DNA of 64,000 nucleotides from Aquilaria yunnanensis (GCA_039654915.1 CM077599.1:73314001-73378000); one strand, 5' to 3'; positions 19,775 through 33,835 are shown, counted from the first letter of the stretch. Made by a program: numbers and translations. Notes: a model not told the origin generated them from the sequence alone.

Positions 19775-22700
19775 TCCTCCCCTCCTTCAGAAATTTGGTC
19801 CTCCAAATTCTGACTTAATTGAGCATACAAACTTGGATATTGCCTTAGCATATCCTGCTCGGTCTCCCAAGTGGCCTCTTCCTCCCCATGGTTAGACCAT
19901 AGTACCTTGACCATTGGGATCCGTTTAGTTCTTAGTTTCCGGACTTGTCGGTCAAGAAACTTGATAGGATGCTCTTTATAACTTAGGTCCTCTCTCAAGG
20001 GAATAGTGGGCGGGGTTAACACTTGCCCAGGGTTCACAATGCACTTCCTTAAGGAACTCACATGAAACACATTATGAACATGGGCTAAACTTGGCGGTAA
20101 AGCCAACCGATAAGCCACTTTTCCTACCCTTTCGAGAACTTCAAAAGGACCAATAAACCTTGGTGCCAACTTACCCCTTTGACCAAACCTAGCCACACCT
20201 TTCATAGGTGAGACTTTAAGGAGTACTCGGTCTCCTACCTCAAACTCTAAATCTTTTCTTCGCACATTGGCGTACTTAGCTTGCCGGTCTGAGGCAGCTT
20301 TGATCCTTGTTTGGATCAACTTAATCTTTGCCGTGGTCTCGGCAATGATTTCTGGACCAACAACTATTTCATCAGCTTTATCTGCCCAACAATGAGGGGT
20401 CACACACTTACGCCCATACAAAGCCTCGTAGGGCGCCATCTTAATAGCTTCTTGATAGCTATTATTATAAGCAAATTCAATCAAAGGCAGATGTTGGTCC
20501 CAATCCCCTTTGAAGTCCATCACACAACTTCGTAACATATCCTCCAAGGTTTGGATCACCCGCTCAGTCTGCCCGTCAGTCTGAGGGTGATATGCAGTAC
20601 TTAGGTTCACAGCGGAACCCATAGCCTTTTGAAAGGCACTCCAAAACCTTGAAACAAAACGGAGATCTCTATCAGATACAATCTGATCAGGGATACCATG
20701 AAGTCTTACTACTTCTCGGATATACAACTGGGCTAATTTCTCCATGGTATAAGTGATTTTAATGGGGATAAAGTGTGCAGATTTTGTCAACCTATCCACC
20801 ACCACCCAAATGGAATCATGCTGACTTCTTGTGTTTGGCAACCCAACACAGAAGTCCATGGTGATGGATCCCCATTTCCTTTCTGGGAGTGGTAAACTTT
20901 GCAACATTCCTGATGGCCTTTGGTGTTCTGCCTTCACCATTTGACAGGTGAGGCACTTAGACACATATTCATACATGTCTCTTTTAAACTTTGGCCACCA
21001 AAAATGAGTCCTAAGGTCATGGTACATCTTATTCACACCAGGGTGAACATTAAACTTACTCGTATGTGCCTCCTGCAACACCTGTTGCCTTAATTCACTT
21101 GGCACATAGAGCCGGTCACCAAAATAAAGTAACCCATCCTTGTACTGAAATTCTTTCAGTACAGTACCATGCTTTTCCTCCCCAGAAATTCTTTTCAAGC
21201 TCGAATCACTTTCTTGAGCTTGCTTAACTCTAGTCAGCCATGCTGACTGAATTTCAAGAACCATGACTTGAGCCATTTCCCATTCTCTCCACAATTCATA
21301 TAAAACTGTGAATTGCTCTGCACTAGGATCTTTTGAGGTTTGTGTTACTTGATCCTTGGAGAGAATTACCCCAGAATACTTACGGCTCAAGGCATCAGCA
21401 ACCACGTTGCCCTTACCTGAACAATAGTCTATCGAGCAATCATAATCCTTGATATACTCGACCCATCTTCTCTGCCTCATGTTAAGATCCTTTTGGGTAA
21501 ATAAGTACTTCAGACTTTTATGGTCTGTAAAGATCTTAAAGGACCTTCCCATAAGGTAGTGTCTCCAGAGCTTTAAAGCAAACACAACTGCTACTAACTC
21601 AAGATCATGCACTGGGTAATTCAACTCGTTAGGCCTTAACTGCCTAGACCCATATGCAATCACTTGCTTATCCTGCATCAACACACATCCTAATCCTGTC
21701 CCAGATGCATCGGTATAAACCACAAAAGTCTCATGCGGGTCTGGTAGGATTAAGATGGGAGCAGAAATTAACCTTTCCTTAAGCTCCTGGAAACTCTCCT
21801 CACACTTAGGAGTCCAAATAAACTTCTGTGCCTTCTTTGTCAAGGCAGTCAATGACGAAGCTATTATAGAAAATTTCTCAATAAACCTTCGATAATAGCC
21901 TGCCAAACCCAAGAAACTCCTAACTTCAGTTACAGTTGTTGGGCGTTTCCACTCCACCACTGCCTTTACCTTTTCTGGTTCCACACTTAATCCTTGAGCA
22001 TTTATAATATGTCCAAGGAAAGGAATTTCACTTGCCCAGAATTGGCACTTAGATAGTTTGGCATAAAACTGATTACTCTTGAGTACTTGCAAAACTATCT
22101 TTAAATGTTTTTCATGCTCGTGGGGAGTCGGGGAATACACCAAAATATCATCAATAAACACCTCAACAAACTGATCTAGGTAGGGCCTAAAAATCCGATT
22201 CATGGTATCCATGAAAACTGCCAGAGCATTAGTCACTCCAAACGGCATAACGGTATACTCATAATGCCCATACCTAGTCCTGAATGCAGTCTTCGGGATA
22301 TCCTCATCCCTAACTCTTATCTGGAAATATCCAGACCTTAGGTCTATTTTCGAAAAGACCTTCGCCCCTCTTAATCTATCAAATAGATCATCAATTCTGG
22401 GCAATGGGTACTTATTCTTTACCGTTACTGCATTCAGTTTTCTATAGTCTATACACAACCTTAAGGTTCCATCCTTTTTCTTTACAAACAACACTGGAGC
22501 ACCCCACGGGGAAATACTTGGCCTAATAAAGCCTTTCTCAAGCAACTCTTCTAATTGCTTTTTCAGCTCATCCATTTCAGGTGCTGACATTCTATAAGGG
22601 GGTATGGAAATTGGTTCTGCCCCAGGCTGTAAATGTATGGAGAATTCAATCTCCCTTCTCGGAGGTAACCCTGTGAGGTCTACAGGAAAAACTTCTGGAA

Positions 22701-24519
22701 ATAGATTGGCTACTTGAATTTCCTTGAGTTGCTCCTCGACTGCCACTCCGTTCAACGAGCAAGCGACCAACTCACTCGGAACGGGAATGGACTCCAATAA
22801 CTTGAGGTGCAAACTCTTTACACTACTTGCCAAATCGCCTGTGCAAGTTATACTTACCCCTGAGGCATCCTCAAGAGTGACCTTACAACCCGCACAGTCA
22901 ATCTGGGCCTTAAACTTACTTAACCAATCCATTCCAAGGACAATATCATAAGGAATTGAGGCCAAGACCCAAAGGTCACTTAAAAATTTACTACCTCCTA
23001 ATTCCAAAGGATATCCCACAACCATTTCATTGGTAAATACAAGGTTACTCCCCACTGACTTAATGAACATCATTTCATCAAGCACAGTTCTATGCAAACC
23101 AAACTTAACAACCATGCTTAGAGTAATGACAGAAATAGTAGCACCAGTATCAAACAGAATTCTAATACTACTATCCTGAACATTAAAGTTACCTTGCACA
23201 GCTGTAGGCTCTCTGGATACCTGGCTTGCCAGTGCAAAAACTCGTGGTGGCACAGGAGGAACTCTGACAAAAGTACTACCAGCACTACCAACTCCTGAGG
23301 CTCCCGGTCGTCCTTGACCTTGGTCTTGTCTAAGCCTTGGGCACTCTTTCGCCCAATGTCCTGGCTGATGGCAGTAATTGCAGAGATCGGTTCCAAGAGT
23401 ACAAGGTTTGTTACCATGAAATCTCTGACACTTAGGACAACGGCCTTTTCCAACTTTCTTGATTTTCTTGGAAGGTCCTTGATCACCTCCCACACTAGGC
23501 CTTTTATCCATTAACCTTGAATGTACCGGAACCCTTGGCTCAACGGCCTTTTCATTGGGTTTTGCTTCCATCAACTCCCTTTCCAACACTAAGGCTTTTT
23601 GGACAGCCTCATGATAGGTCCGAACTCCTATCACTGTCAAGAAACTCCTCAGCTCCACCTTAAGTCCACGAATGAACTTCTTTGCTTTTAGTTCATCTTT
23701 CCCGGCCAAATGAGGTGCATACCGAAAAAGAGAACTAAACTTCCTTTCATACTCATGAACTGTTAGCCTTCCCTGGATTAGTTCATCAAACTCAATCCGC
23801 TTTTGATCCTGGGCAGCCTTACTATTGAATTCATTTCGAAACTCCTTCTCGAATTCAATCCAAACAAGCTCCTTAGGCCTTTGCCCGATCCTCCCTTCAT
23901 TATAAGCATCAAGCCTTTCCATGACATCTTTCCACCATAATGAAGCCTTGCCCTCTAAAAAGAAAGGTACTAAATCCATCTTTACTTTGTCATCCAACTT
24001 CATGTTCTTGAAGATCTCATTAATCTGATACAACCACCCTTCAGCCATATCGGGATCTCCTATGCCATTGAACTTAGGAGTATTGATGTCCCGGCATAAG
24101 GAAACAAGTCCCATATGGTCTGGAATGACGGGTCTCCTCCGTCTCCTCCTTGGATGGATGTCCTCCTCATCTTCCTCTTCACTGTCCTCACTGGACTCTA
24201 CTTGAACATGCTCATTAAATGGTTCCTGACCTTGCACTTGCCCCTGGGGCGGGGGATTTCTCCCCTGACCTTGGTGCACCGTTGGGCCTTGGTGCACTTC
24301 GGCCCTTACCCCAATAGGGTCCTCCAAGGTCTCCCCCTGTACTGGAGGTTGAGCACGCTCTTCAAGCAAAATGGCCATGCCATGTAGCATCCGATCCATC
24401 GACTCATTTAGTCTCCTCAACAAGGAAACCACCTCCCTCATATCTGATCCACCGGGATCACTAGTCCCTGCACCAGAACCCTGAACCTCAGCAGTAGTAC
24501 CAGCCCGTGTATTCACCAT
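19750..24519 (-). CDS. Gypsy chromovirus gag-pol polyprotein
   Basis: The single open frame has 1589 residues from the Met at 24519, the MVNTR start usual for this clade; an upstream Met at 24579 would add 20 residues. Using the longer numbering, domains are gag, a zinc knuckle ([14 protein letters not shown]) near 405, aspartic protease ([11 protein letters not shown]) near 476, reverse transcriptase with FIDDILVYS near 808, RNase H ([10 protein letters not shown]) near 955, integrase with an HPGV zinc region near 1183 and catalytic Asp/Asp/Glu segments near 1240, 1305 and 1340, and a C-terminal chromodomain from about 1530. All key motifs look intact and there is no stop, so the element could be autonomous. 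The stop codon lies just inside the 3' LTR (which ends at 19774). Confidence 0.95.
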   Translation of the reverse strand: MVNTRAGTTAEVQGSGAGTSDPGGSDMREVVSLLRRLNESMDRMLHGMAILLEERAQPPVQGETLEDPIGVRAEVHQGPTVHQGQGRNPPPQGQVQGQEPFNEHVQVESSEDSEEEDEEDIHPRRRRRRPVIPDHMGLVSLCRDINTPKFNGIGDPDMAEGWLYQINEIFKNMKLDDKVKMDLVPFFLEGKASLWWKDVMERLDAYNEGRIGQRPKELVWIEFEKEFRNEFNSKAAQDQKRIEFDELIQGRLTVHEYERKFSSLFRYAPHLAGKDELKAKKFIRGLKVELRSFLTVIGVRTYHEAVQKALVLERELMEAKPNEKAVEPRVPVHSRLMDKRPSVGGDQGPSKKIKKVGKGRCPKCQRFHGNKPCTLGTDLCNYCHQPGHWAKECPRLRQDQGQGRPGASGVGSAGSTFVRVPPVPPRVFALASQVSREPTAVQGNFNVQDSSIRILFDTGATISVITLSMVVKFGLHRTVLDEMMFIKSVGSNLVFTNEMVVGYPLELGGSKFLSDLWVLASIPYDIVLGMDWLSKFKAQIDCAGCKVTLEDASGVSITCTGDLASSVKSLHLKLLESIPVPSELVACSLNGVAVEEQLKEIQVANLFPEVFPVDLTGLPPRREIEFSIHLQPGAEPISIPPYRMSAPEMDELKKQLEELLEKGFIRPSISPWGAPVLFVKKKDGTLRLCIDYRKLNAVTVKNKYPLPRIDDLFDRLRGAKVFSKIDLRSGYFQIRVRDEDIPKTAFRTRYGHYEYTVMPFGVTNALAVFMDTMNRIFRPYLDQFVEVFIDDILVYSPTPHEHEKHLKIVLQVLKSNQFYAKLSKCQFWASEIPFLGHIINAQGLSVEPEKVKAVVEWKRPTTVTEVRSFLGLAGYYRRFIEKFSIIASSLTALTKKAQKFIWTPKCEESFQELKERLISAPILILPDPHETFVVYTDASGTGLGCVLMQDKQVIAYGSRQLRPNELNYPVHDLELVAVVFALKLWRHYLMGRSFKIFTDHKSLKYLFTQKDLNMRQRRWVEYIKDYDCSIDYCSGKGNVVADALSRKYSGVILSKDQVTQTSKDPSAEQFTVLYELWREWEMAQVMVLEIQSAWLTRVKQAQESDSSLKRISGEEKHGTVLKEFQYKDGLLYFGDRLYVPSELRQQVLQEAHTSKFNVHPGVNKMYHDLRTHFWWPKFKRDMYEYVSKCLTCQMVKAEHQRPSGMLQSLPLPERKWGSITMDFCVGLPNTRSQHDSIWVVVDRLTKSAHFIPIKITYTMEKLAQLYIREVVRLHGIPDQIVSDRDLRFVSRFWSAFQKAMGSAVNLSTAYHPQTDGQTERVIQTLEDMLRSCVMDFKGDWDQHLPLIEFAYNNSYQEAIKMAPYEALYGRKCVTPHCWADKADEIVVGPEIIAETTAKIKLIQTRIKAASDRQAKYANVRRKDLEFEVGDRVLLKVSPMKGVARFGQRGKLAPRFIGPFEVLERVGKVAYRLALPPSLAHVHNVFHVSSLRKCIVNPGQVLTPPTIPLREDLSYKEHPIKFLDRQVRKLRTKRIPMVKVLWSNHGEEEATWETEQDMLRQYPSLYAQLSQNLEDQISEGGEDVTALLVN

Positions 24520-24656
24520 ACCTGCAACCACAGCCAGAAGACCATACCCAGAGCAACTTATAACCAGTACTAACCACACTTAACACAAGAACACTTTGAT
24601 CTTAGTTCACTTATTGCCTCTACTAGGAACATTAACCCGCTCTGATACCAATTTCC

Positions 24657-27185
24657 TGTGACGGAACGGGGCCCCAGTGCCCCTAATCTTGTAGGCTCTT
24701 AGGGATAATGAATCCCACTAGTTACAATTGGCTAACTATTACTCGTCAATATAAATTAAAACAATTTATATGCAACTAGTTACTTAACCTACTCAGATTA
24801 AGTTATGCATGCTTCTGACTTGGCAATGCAACCGAAATTTAAAAGTCTTGAATTAAAACATTGCTCGAGCATTTCCTTAAAACATACTGAAAACGTACCA
24901 AGTCATTGAAATACTAGTTGCTTTAACTACAAGTAACAGTTTTGTTCATACATTACAACTCTAGCATGCACCCAAAAGTAACAAGATGGATTTACATCCT
25001 AATGTATCCCAATAGAGGCAACTTACTTAGTACACAAAGTACTATGTACAAGAGACAAAATTACTACTAACTAAGATCATTTACTTGAGCCCACCTTGAG
25101 CTAAGCCAAGCTCCAAGTGTAGCCCTTCACTAGACCTTGTTCTTGTGTACTCTTAGCCTCTACACTGTAAAGGCACAACTTGGTTAGCACATAACTTATA
25201 CTGCAAGAAACTAGAATCACTAGGATTCTCAATAAAATACCTGCAAAACAAAAAGCTTAGGCCTCAGCTATCACTTCAGTGATTAGGCCCGGGATTAGAT
25301 CCTGCACAATAAAACTAAGGGAATGAGTACTTAAAAGTACTCAGTAAGGATTCCCTTCTTAAATACCTGCAAAGAAATATGCAACAAATATGCAATATGG
25401 CAACCAAGCAATTCAATCAACAAACAATCAACAAAATGCCAAAAATGCAATGTATGGATGTATGGTATGAAATGCACACAACACATGCACTTGGGACTTT
25501 CTGCACTTTAAGTGCCTTAATTTTTGCCGTGAGCTCAAACGGCTGAGGTACTTGAGATACTGGCCCTCGTATCCCGGACACTTTACCTCAATTAAGTCCC
25601 ATCTACGGGTTCTAGAGTAGGTCGTCACCTATCTCAAACTTACCCGCCTTTACCCTTAATTTATTGTACAGGGTAGTCTTCCTATGTGGTTTAACTAGTC
25701 AAACCCTCAAGGTTTAACTCAAAATACTACTAGTGGCTCACTTACCAAACCAAATGGCTTGGTTGGGATCGACTTAGGTTTTTCTCTCTATTAACCATAT
25801 GTAATTGATACTCTATACGGCCAATAAAGAGTCTAAAAACCCACTTAATCCCCTTAATATCCATTTAAAAGCTTAAATACTATGAGTTACTTAGCCACCA
25901 AGTCACAATCTTTTACACTTAACCACACAACTTGACTACCTTCCAAATAATGCACAATTCCCGCCTTAGGAATGAATTCTAGACCCAACCGAGGCTTATG
26001 GAACGTCTTAGAATAGCCTGGGGATAGAAACCGAGAGTCTAAGTTAATCTTAGGATGGCCGGAAATCGAGGCCAATTTTGCATTTGGCGACGCGGCGCCA
26101 AAGAGCAAATGCTTTTGGCGACGCGGCGCCGCCGAACAAACGCTCTGTGTACATTTTCGCACCCTGGCGCCGCGGTGCCAATTCGCGGCCAAATTGGCGA
26201 CGCGTCGCCAACTCTGTTTTCTGGGTTTATGCGACAGCGTCGTTCTTGTACACAAACTACTCAAACTCTCTCATTTCTAATCCAAACTTAATGGGTCTTG
26301 TTCCTAATTCATCCCAACACACAAAACTACAAAACCATGCATTATTTGAGCTTAATTACTTGAACCCTTACCTCAATTTTAGCCACAAAGCAAGCAATGC
26401 AACAAAGCCTCCTAAGCTCAATTGAGCTTCCTTGAGTTCCAAGCCTAAAACCAAAGCAATTTGGCACCCAAACCAATCAAACCAAGACCATTTCTAGCTC
26501 TAGAAACAACCTATAAACACACCAAATGATCTCAAGAAGCTTACCTACGAAAATTGGATTCCAAAACAAGCTCCAAAGATCAAATGAAGCAAGAACACCT
26601 CAACCAAAGTTGGTGATCATTTCTAACACCTTGGGCACCCTTAATTCATGAAATCTATCAAGGAAAAGGAAGTTTGGGCTGTGAATTTGGGAGAGGAGAG
26701 GGAGCTACGAAAATTTGGAGCTTAGAACTAATGGCTAAGGATGAAGGAACTTAGCTTATAAGCATTCAAAACAACTTTTCCCTCCCTTGCACTTTAGTCC
26801 TCAAACTTTCAAAAGCTTCAAATAGCTCACTAAACTCTCACCCAAAACTCTCATTCGTTTCAAATAGGTCACTAAATCACACTTCAAACTCACTAAAAGC
26901 TTCCCCAAACTTAATTTTCTTGAACACTTTAGCCACTTAAGTTCTAAATGGCTCAAAAGAACACTTAGTGCCACAAGTTGTCAAAACTTACTAGGATGAT
27001 TCTAAAAGCTAGAACAACTAATGGTCTTGACTTAACTATGCCAAATCACACTTAGGAACTCACTTAACTTAATTAAGCTTATGTTACTTGCTTAACAAGG
27101 CACTAATTGAGGTACTTAATTTAATAAACACTTAATCAAAGTAAATAAACACTTACTTGATTAGTTGACTAGGAGAGCTGTCACA
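24657..27185 (-). repeat. 5' LTR of the Tekay element
   Basis: The LTR is 2529 bp, in minus orientation, ending beside the primer binding site at about 24637-24650 (plus strand CTCTGATACCA). Nearly identical to the LTR at 17246-19774. Confidence 0.9.
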
Positions 27186-28100
27186 TCAGCCGTTGGTAAT
27201 AATGTAAATAAATGTGAGCCTTTTTGCCAACGGCTAAAGCTGTTGGTAAATACCAATGGGTTTGACCGTTGGTGATATTCCAACGTGCAACTGTTGGTGG
27301 TCCAATGGTGTGGAATTGGGCCTTCAATCTGGGCTTCTTGTAGTTTATAAACTAAACGGTGCGTATCAATTTTTATTTTTCCAACGGCTAGGCCGTTGGA
27401 AAATGAGTTTTAAAACCTTTCTTCCTCCTCCAGCCATTTCACTGTGCTCATTTGGGCGTTTCGCGAAACCGTGCCTCCGTCCGCCGATAAGGTCGTGGAA
27501 AATGAGTTTTAAAACCTTTCTTCCTCCTCCAGCCATTTCACTGTGCTCATTTGGGCGTTTCGCCAAAACCGTGCCTCCGTCCGCCAATAAGGTCGCCATT
27601 GTCGTCGATGGAGCATCTGTAGCTGGGAAACGCTTTGTTTTTGCTCGATTTGACAGATCTGGTGAGGCTTCGAAGGTATATACACTTATTTATACGGTTT
27701 AGCCTCCATTTTCGTTGTCAATGAAATTTTCGCAAATTAATCGTTCCTTTCCCTCGATTTCTTCAGTTCGTACCTCCATTTGTTGTGTTGAAGGGTTCCC
27801 TTGGCCTGATTCGTGTGCTTCTGAAGTTGTTGGAGGTTAGTTTTTTTTTAATTGAAATGTTGCTGAAAAAAAAAATTGTTTCGTTTCTGCTGACAAAAAA
27901 AAAATTGTTTTCCTTATTTTATGTCCTATGAAAATGTACCTATTGTGTCTATTGTTCAAAGATAGTTATGGTGCTGTCCACTTAATTTCTGTTAATTAAT
28001 TTCTGTTTGTGGGTATTTTAAGCGATTCTGAATAAAAACAAGTGTAGGAGAAATGGGACAATGGAAAAAGGAAAATAAAAAAGAGGAGAATAAAATCTTT
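27186..28100 (+). other. CACTA interior with 99-bp direct duplication
   Basis: Subterminal CGTTGGT repeats run to about 27400. A direct duplication of 99-bp period then covers 27397-27594 (TTTTAAAACCTTTCTTCCTC...CCGATAAGGTCG). The frame at 27256-27702 runs through this duplication and has no known domain; the sequence might be a captured host 5' region, but I cannot identify it. Confidence 0.5.
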
Positions 28101-28869
28101 GATCGAGTGCTTGTTTTTGGTTTGAATGGGGCTGACTAGGTGGAGCCTGGATGGTTGATGGCGGCATAAATGAGATGTCTAAATCTGAGCGCTTCGACAG
28201 AATGCCGCTAATATTAATGTTGGCACTCCACTGTCAAGTAGTCCAATGGAAGGCAACTGTGTCAGGGACTTGGGTGGGAAATGGAAATGGTGCAGGAGCT
28301 AGGAGCTGAGGATTATTCGGTTAAAATTTAAAAAATAATTATATTTAGATTAAATGGTTTAAATTTTTTTAATTCAGTCAGTTCAGACCAAAATTAAATT
28401 TTATGTACAGTTAATAGAGCAGTTATTGAAATATATACTTGAAATTGAATAGATTGAATAATACAAAATATTTTATCATTATTCATAATGACCCTATATA
28501 TATATAATTATTTTTATACTAATTTTTACCATATTATCCATATTGATCCTGTATAAACAAAGTTATTTCCTACTAATTTTAGATTATGTGTAATTCAGAT
28601 TATTCGAATCAGTTCTAACATGTAATTGAATAATTTTGATACACTTTATAAAACTTGAAAACCAATGATATAATTATGTTTAGATTGGTTCTAAATCAAA
28701 TAGACCACTCCCTCAACTTTGTACTTTGCTCGCCTATTACTACGTAAAATATAATAAAAGATTTATTTTAATTTTAGGAGTAAAAATAAAAAATGTTTAA
28801 CATAAATCACACATTTATCTATTTTTCTTTTTTGTGGAGTGAAAGAATAATTATATTAAGAAAGAACTA
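28101..28869. other. AT-rich CACTA interior, no gene seen
   Basis: The sequence is AT-rich with no recognisable coding frame or repeats beyond short homopolymers. Confidence 0.4.
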
Positions 28870-29195
28870 AGTCTAACCACAAAGGGTATGAGCGAGACAT
28901 CTTGTAGAGATGGCTAACAATATAAACAACCTCATCCGGGAAATAGAATGCCCAGCAAAATTTGAAGCACGTGGAATATAAACAATAGAACACAAATCAG
29001 AAGCATAAAATAAACACCTAATACAACCAAGCAGAACTCCAAAAATATGTAAAAGAGTGATCTAGGGACCTCAACTCATCAACCAAGGTAGTAGCATCAT
29101 ATTCAACTATAATATGTTGATAACCCTTCTCTCGAGCTTCCTTTAGACCAAATAAAATGGCCAAGGCCTCCACTAGAACCGGCTACACACCGGCC
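28870..29195 (-). pseudogene. RNase H-like (RVT_3 type) fragment
   Basis: Read on the minus strand, the segment encodes EALAILFGLKEAREKGYQH followed by IIVEYDATTLVDEL and, after a frameshift, IPRASNFAGHSISRM. This is the pattern of plant RNase H-like domains found in non-LTR retrotransposons and related host genes (acidic residue after IIVE.D, later R.xN..AH). It is interrupted by a frameshift and a stop and is only a fragment. Confidence 0.6.
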
Positions 29196-29705
29196 TCCAC
29201 TAATCTTTATGTGTAGAAAAATGTTTTACTTAAAGATCATATTGGCAGCAAATAAAAAGCTTCTGTTTAGGTATGGTTACACTTGATTGATTTAGTGTAA
29301 ATGGTTATATTATGTTATGGTGTAATACTAATTAATAATGATTATGTTATTAATAATAATATTTACCCAATATTCTAAAAATAAAATTAGTAATAATAGT
29401 AATTATTAATAGTACGTAGTAGTAGTGCCTTAGAAAATAATAATAATGAATTGAAGATAATAATAATTAGGTAGGATATGGTAAATTATTTTTTTTTCAT
29501 TAATAATAACAAAAATATTAATGAGAAAGATAATAATGTAATAATATGGTTAATTTAAATCATAATATGAACAATATTAGAAAAATATTAATAATATCCC
29601 CGGTAATGATTATAATAATTGTAATAGTAAAAATAATTATTGGTTCCCAAAAATTATTTTAAGAGTTATATTTGTTATAATAGTCATATAAATAATACGT
29701 GGGAA

Positions 29706-29833
<128 letters not shown>

Positions 29834-30929
29834 TCAAAAATTATAATATTAATAATAATAATAATTGATCCAACTATTAGTACTAGAAGAGCATATTATT
29901 ATAATGACATTAATGATAATAAAAATCATACTAATAATAATAATAAATGTTAGCAGTATAATAATTATGATACGTACCATTATTCTAAAATAAGGAATAC
30001 TATTTATATATAATCATGAATATAATTAATCTATTAATTACAATAATATACATAGTAATACTACTAGTATTAATTAAATGCAGCAAAGAATATAAAAATA
30101 ATAATAATTATTATTATTATTAAGTATAGTACGTAGTAGTTGAACTAAGTAAGAAAATACTACTAATGAAACTTTTTAATAATAATTAAGTTTGATATGG
30201 TCAATGATTATAAATACGTGAATATGCAAATCAATAACAACTGCCAAATCTTTTAATGTAATAAAACCCTTAGTAATAACAATAATATGAGCAATATTGA
30301 AGATAGGTATTGTATTTTATTATTTATGTTGTAATTAAAAAATTAAGTATTATTACTGTGGTTCTACATTGTTATAGTTATTTTAGTTGGGTTATTCGCA
30401 TTTATGTTGTGTTATTTATTTATTATTGTCAGGGAAATTTAGTGATGCAAAATGTGAAGATGAAATATATTTATGGTATTTTATTATATTGAAGATAGGT
30501 ATTGTCAATTTCCATATAGATGGTTTATTTAATTTAGGGTTTCCTATATTCTGTAGATTGTAATTAGTTGACTTAATCTTTAGTTTTAATGATTTAGTGT
30601 TGGGTAATAGTAACAATAATAAAATAATAATAATAATAATTATTATTATTATTATTTTAATATTTACCCAATAATATAAACATAATAACAGTAATAATAA
30701 TAATTAAGAATAGTACGTAGTAGTAGAAGTAAGTTAGAAAATATAATAATGAACTAAGTAATAACAATTACCTTAATCATACGAACAATAAGAATGAGGA
30801 AAATAATAATGTTATAATATGCTTAATAATAAGAATAATATGAAAAATATTATTACAATAATAATAATATTAATGATAATGATTAGTATAATAATAATAT
30901 TAATGATAATGATTAGTATAATTCAACGA
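29834..30929. other. AT-rich interior with scattered AAT repeats
   Basis: No gene is seen. The block contains repeated GTACGTAGTAGT words and AATAATA tracts. A 27-bp stretch is duplicated near 30865-30920 (AATATTAATGATAATGATTA). Confidence 0.4.
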
Positions 30930-31173
30930 GCAAGTACAGAAGATGATGGCGGAGGAGAATGTGCGAGGGGATGCCGAGTATGAGAAAAAGCTCCAGAGAA
31001 TTAAGAGGAGACAGAGAGCTGAGATGGAGGCTAATAGAGCTGCATTGGAGATGAACCGGGCTTAGTTAGAGATTATTTGTCATTCGCTAATCCTTCCGTG
31101 CCCGCCGGCTCAACCAGTTCCACAGTACCCTGATGACTCGGACTCGGAGGATGAGGAGATAGTCAGGACTCCT
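30930..31173 (+). pseudogene. Possible CACTA-associated ORF remnant
   Basis: The frame encodes a charged, coiled-coil-like stretch (EKKLQRIKRRQRAEMEANRA), a stop, then a proline-rich and acidic tail (PQYPDDSDSEDEE). Charged helices with an acidic tail occur at the C-terminal end of plant En/Spm-associated transposase proteins. The assignment rests on that general resemblance and on the position inside a CACTA element. Confidence 0.4.
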
Positions 31174-31489
31174 TGATGGTCCTAATCAACAAGGTACTTC
31201 ATTTCCTAATTTCTTGTGTTATCAGACTTACATAATAATTGTTAGACTTAATTAATTAAGACATGTGTTGAAATTATTGAGATGTGAAATCGGTTGAATG
31301 TTGTATGTTTGTTCCAGACGATATATGTACTTGTTTTAATTATAGTGTATTAGAGAAAATTTGATGGAAATTATGTGTGCATATCTGTGTAATATTTATT
31401 GCTGAGTAATGCTGGGAGAACTTTGGATTTGGTATGTCGGTTTCGAAGATAATACGCATCGGGAAAAGCACAAAACAACCACAGCTGGA

Positions 31490-32058
31490 AACTGAAAATG
31501 TACATTACCAACGTTCAAACGTCGTTTACCAACTTGCACGCGTTGGTAATTACCAACCGCCATAGGCGTTGGTACTAACCAACATAATTACCAACTGTTT
31601 GCAAGTTGGTAATTACCAACGGCTTTCTACCAACGCGCATGCGTTGGTAATTACCGATTTGCACGCACGTTGGTAATTACCAACCCCCTTACCAACTACT
31701 ATACGTTGGTAATTACCAACGCGAACTCCTACCAACTACACAGCAGTTGGTAATTACCAACGCGCAGAGCAGTTGATAAATTACCAACTGCCAATTACCA
31801 ACTGCTGGTAGTTGGTAACTTCAAGTACGCGTTGGAAACTAACTCCGGTTCCTAACCGTTGGTAATTACCAACGTACATTTTACCAACGTCTATGCGTTG
31901 GAATTTATCAACGTGTTATTTTTTACGCGTTGGTAAAAAATTTCCAACGAATTGAATACCAACGTACATTTACCAACGGCTGACAATTGGTAAATTCAGT
32001 TTACCAACTGCTGCGTGTTAGTAACTGACAGTTGGTAAAAACGAGATTTTTAGTAGTG
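31490..32058. repeat. Right subterminal repeat array of the CACTA element
   Basis: About thirty copies of TACCAACG/CGTTGGTAATTACC occur in both orientations up to the terminal repeat at 32047-32058. Such arrays bind the transposase in known CACTA elements. Confidence 0.8.
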
Positions 32059-32097
32059 ACCGTTATTCAATTTTTTTATTTTCCAAAATATATATGT

Positions 32098-32277
32098 ACC
32101 ATATCATTTAAGTAAAGGCTATGACTGCTCTTTTTGTAATTATACTAAATTTACTAAAGGATATCCATAAACTTGTCAAAGAACATATATATATACCATA
32201 TCATTTAAGTAAAGGTTATGACTGCTCTTTTCGTAATTATACTAAATTTACTAAAGGATATCCATAAACTTGTCAAA
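32098..32277 (+). repeat. 97-bp direct tandem duplication
   Basis: The block starting ACCATATCATTTAAGTAAAGG is repeated with a 97-bp period and few changes, just outside the CACTA right end. It may be a separate local duplication. Confidence 0.85.
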
Positions 32278-32379
32278 TATACATATTTGGTACAATGTCG
32301 ATGTTATTTATAAAAAATAAAAATAAAAGTGGTACAAGAAACTAATTAGGACGCTAAGACAACTACAAACATAAATTGC

Positions 32380-33835
32380 TTAACACCTTTGACGATTTAT
32401 CATCTCAATGAAGGTCTGGAAATTCTTGAAAGAAGATCCACCTTCACTCAAACTCGCTCTGGCAGCTTCTTTCAAACGAAGAGCATTTTCTTTTATTGTA
32501 TCAGAAGAGAGCAAATTGTTTATCTTTGTACTTATTTCATGCCGACTTATAATCCCATTTTCATCTTCATCCAAATTCAGACCTATTTTCCACCCATCAC
32601 AAATATAGCTTCTGTTGTGGAACTGATCCACCATGTGGGGCCAACATAGGAATGGCACCCCCATGCTTATACCTTCTACTGTGGAATTCCACCCGCAATG
32701 ACTTAGGAAACAAGCAACCGAAGGGTGAGCCAGAACCCTCTCTTGAGGTGCCCATTCGATGATTTTTGCGCGCTCACCTACTCTATTCATGAAGTCTTTG
32801 GGGAACTCGGCTGGTGAGCCATCCACTAAACCATCTCTCACGACCCATAAAAACGGCTTCCAGGTTAGTTCAAGGCCTAGAGCTAGTTCTTGGAATTGGT
32901 GGGGGCTTAGTGTTTTCGTGCTACCGAAGGAAACATATATAACAGAGCTTGAAGCTTGCTTGTCAAGCCAGCTCATGCAAGTAGCATCTTCGGGCCAAAA
33001 GTTTGCAACAAAAGGGGTGGAACAGTTGCTTGCGAGTAATGGACCAATGGGTAGGACCTTGGGGATTAGTTTCAAGGCAGATGGGGCCAATTCAAGAAAG
33101 GAGTTGGCAAGAACCAAAGTGGGGAATTCGATCCATTTGGAGGCAATTAAAGACAAATGGAAAATAATTTTGCTCCCAAAAGGGCCCTTGTGGGTCCATG
33201 GAAGGTCACCGGCTCCCCATGAAGGGATGTCACTTGCTAGAGAAATTGATTCCCCTTTGACGATATTTCCTGCAAAATTTCAAGCCTCAAAGCCAAGCAT
33301 CTGCTATGAAAATTAACAAATGTATGATAGGATATATTTGCTCACCTTCACTGTCCAACACCCCAGACTTGATCAATTCTGGAATCTGTAACGACAAGGC
33401 CACAAAACCAGGTCCAGGAAGGCTGGCTCCGACCGGCTCAATCCCCATGGTTCTAGCCAATTCCAGAGCCCACCCTATTATCATATCTGCAACAACACAG
33501 CTTATCTGCTCATCTGGATTCGACTTGTTAATTTCCTCGATCATGTCCTTCAAGTCACTTGGCCGGATTCTATGTTTAAATTCTGCCCTCTTAACTGCAT
33601 CACGTTGATCACCCTCCAACATCTTCGATCCATCCGGAAGCCAAACCATGTTTATGGGGCTTTGCTCCTGCAGTTTGTCTTCCAGTGAAGCCATAAGTTT
33701 TGCATGGATGACGTCTGTGTTGAGGAATGTGACCCTAATTCCACAGGAAGCGATTTGGAGGGCTAACTTCATGAGAGGAGCTACATGGCCCTGTGCTGGG
33801 TAGGGTAGAACCAGAACATGAGGCTTCTTTCCCAT
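32380..33835 (-). CDS. UDP-glycosyltransferase (family 1, UGT83-like), UGT1
   Basis: Two exons, 33835-33346 and 33269-32380, with GT/AG borders give a 459-residue protein, normal for plant family-1 UGTs. The N-terminal acceptor half has PYPAQGHVAPLMKLA with the expected catalytic His and a later VVADM segment. The C-terminal half has the PSPG box, starting WAPQERVLAH, containing HCGWNST and ending in DQ; the final Gln is usual for UDP-glucose users. The enzyme should transfer a sugar from UDP-sugar to a small molecule in the cytosol; the acceptor is unknown. No stop or frameshift is visible. It has a broken tandem relative at 55253-62565 with the same intron position and a similar upstream region. 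The UGT83 label rests on my impression of sequence. Confidence 0.9.

Larger units (their letters stand above)
17246..27185 (-). mobile_element. Complete Tekay/Del-type Gypsy chromovirus
   Basis: Two LTRs of equal length (2529 bp) flank one long gag-pol frame on the minus strand. In element orientation each LTR starts TGTGACAGCTC and ends in CA. A tRNA-iMet-type primer binding site (TGGTATCAGAGCGG) lies next to the 5' LTR, on the plus strand at about 24637-24650. The five bases outside are TTAGC and TCAGC, a target duplication with one mismatch. The LTRs differ at about five positions by eye, so the insertion is young. It sits inside the subterminal array of the CACTA element. Confidence 0.93.
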
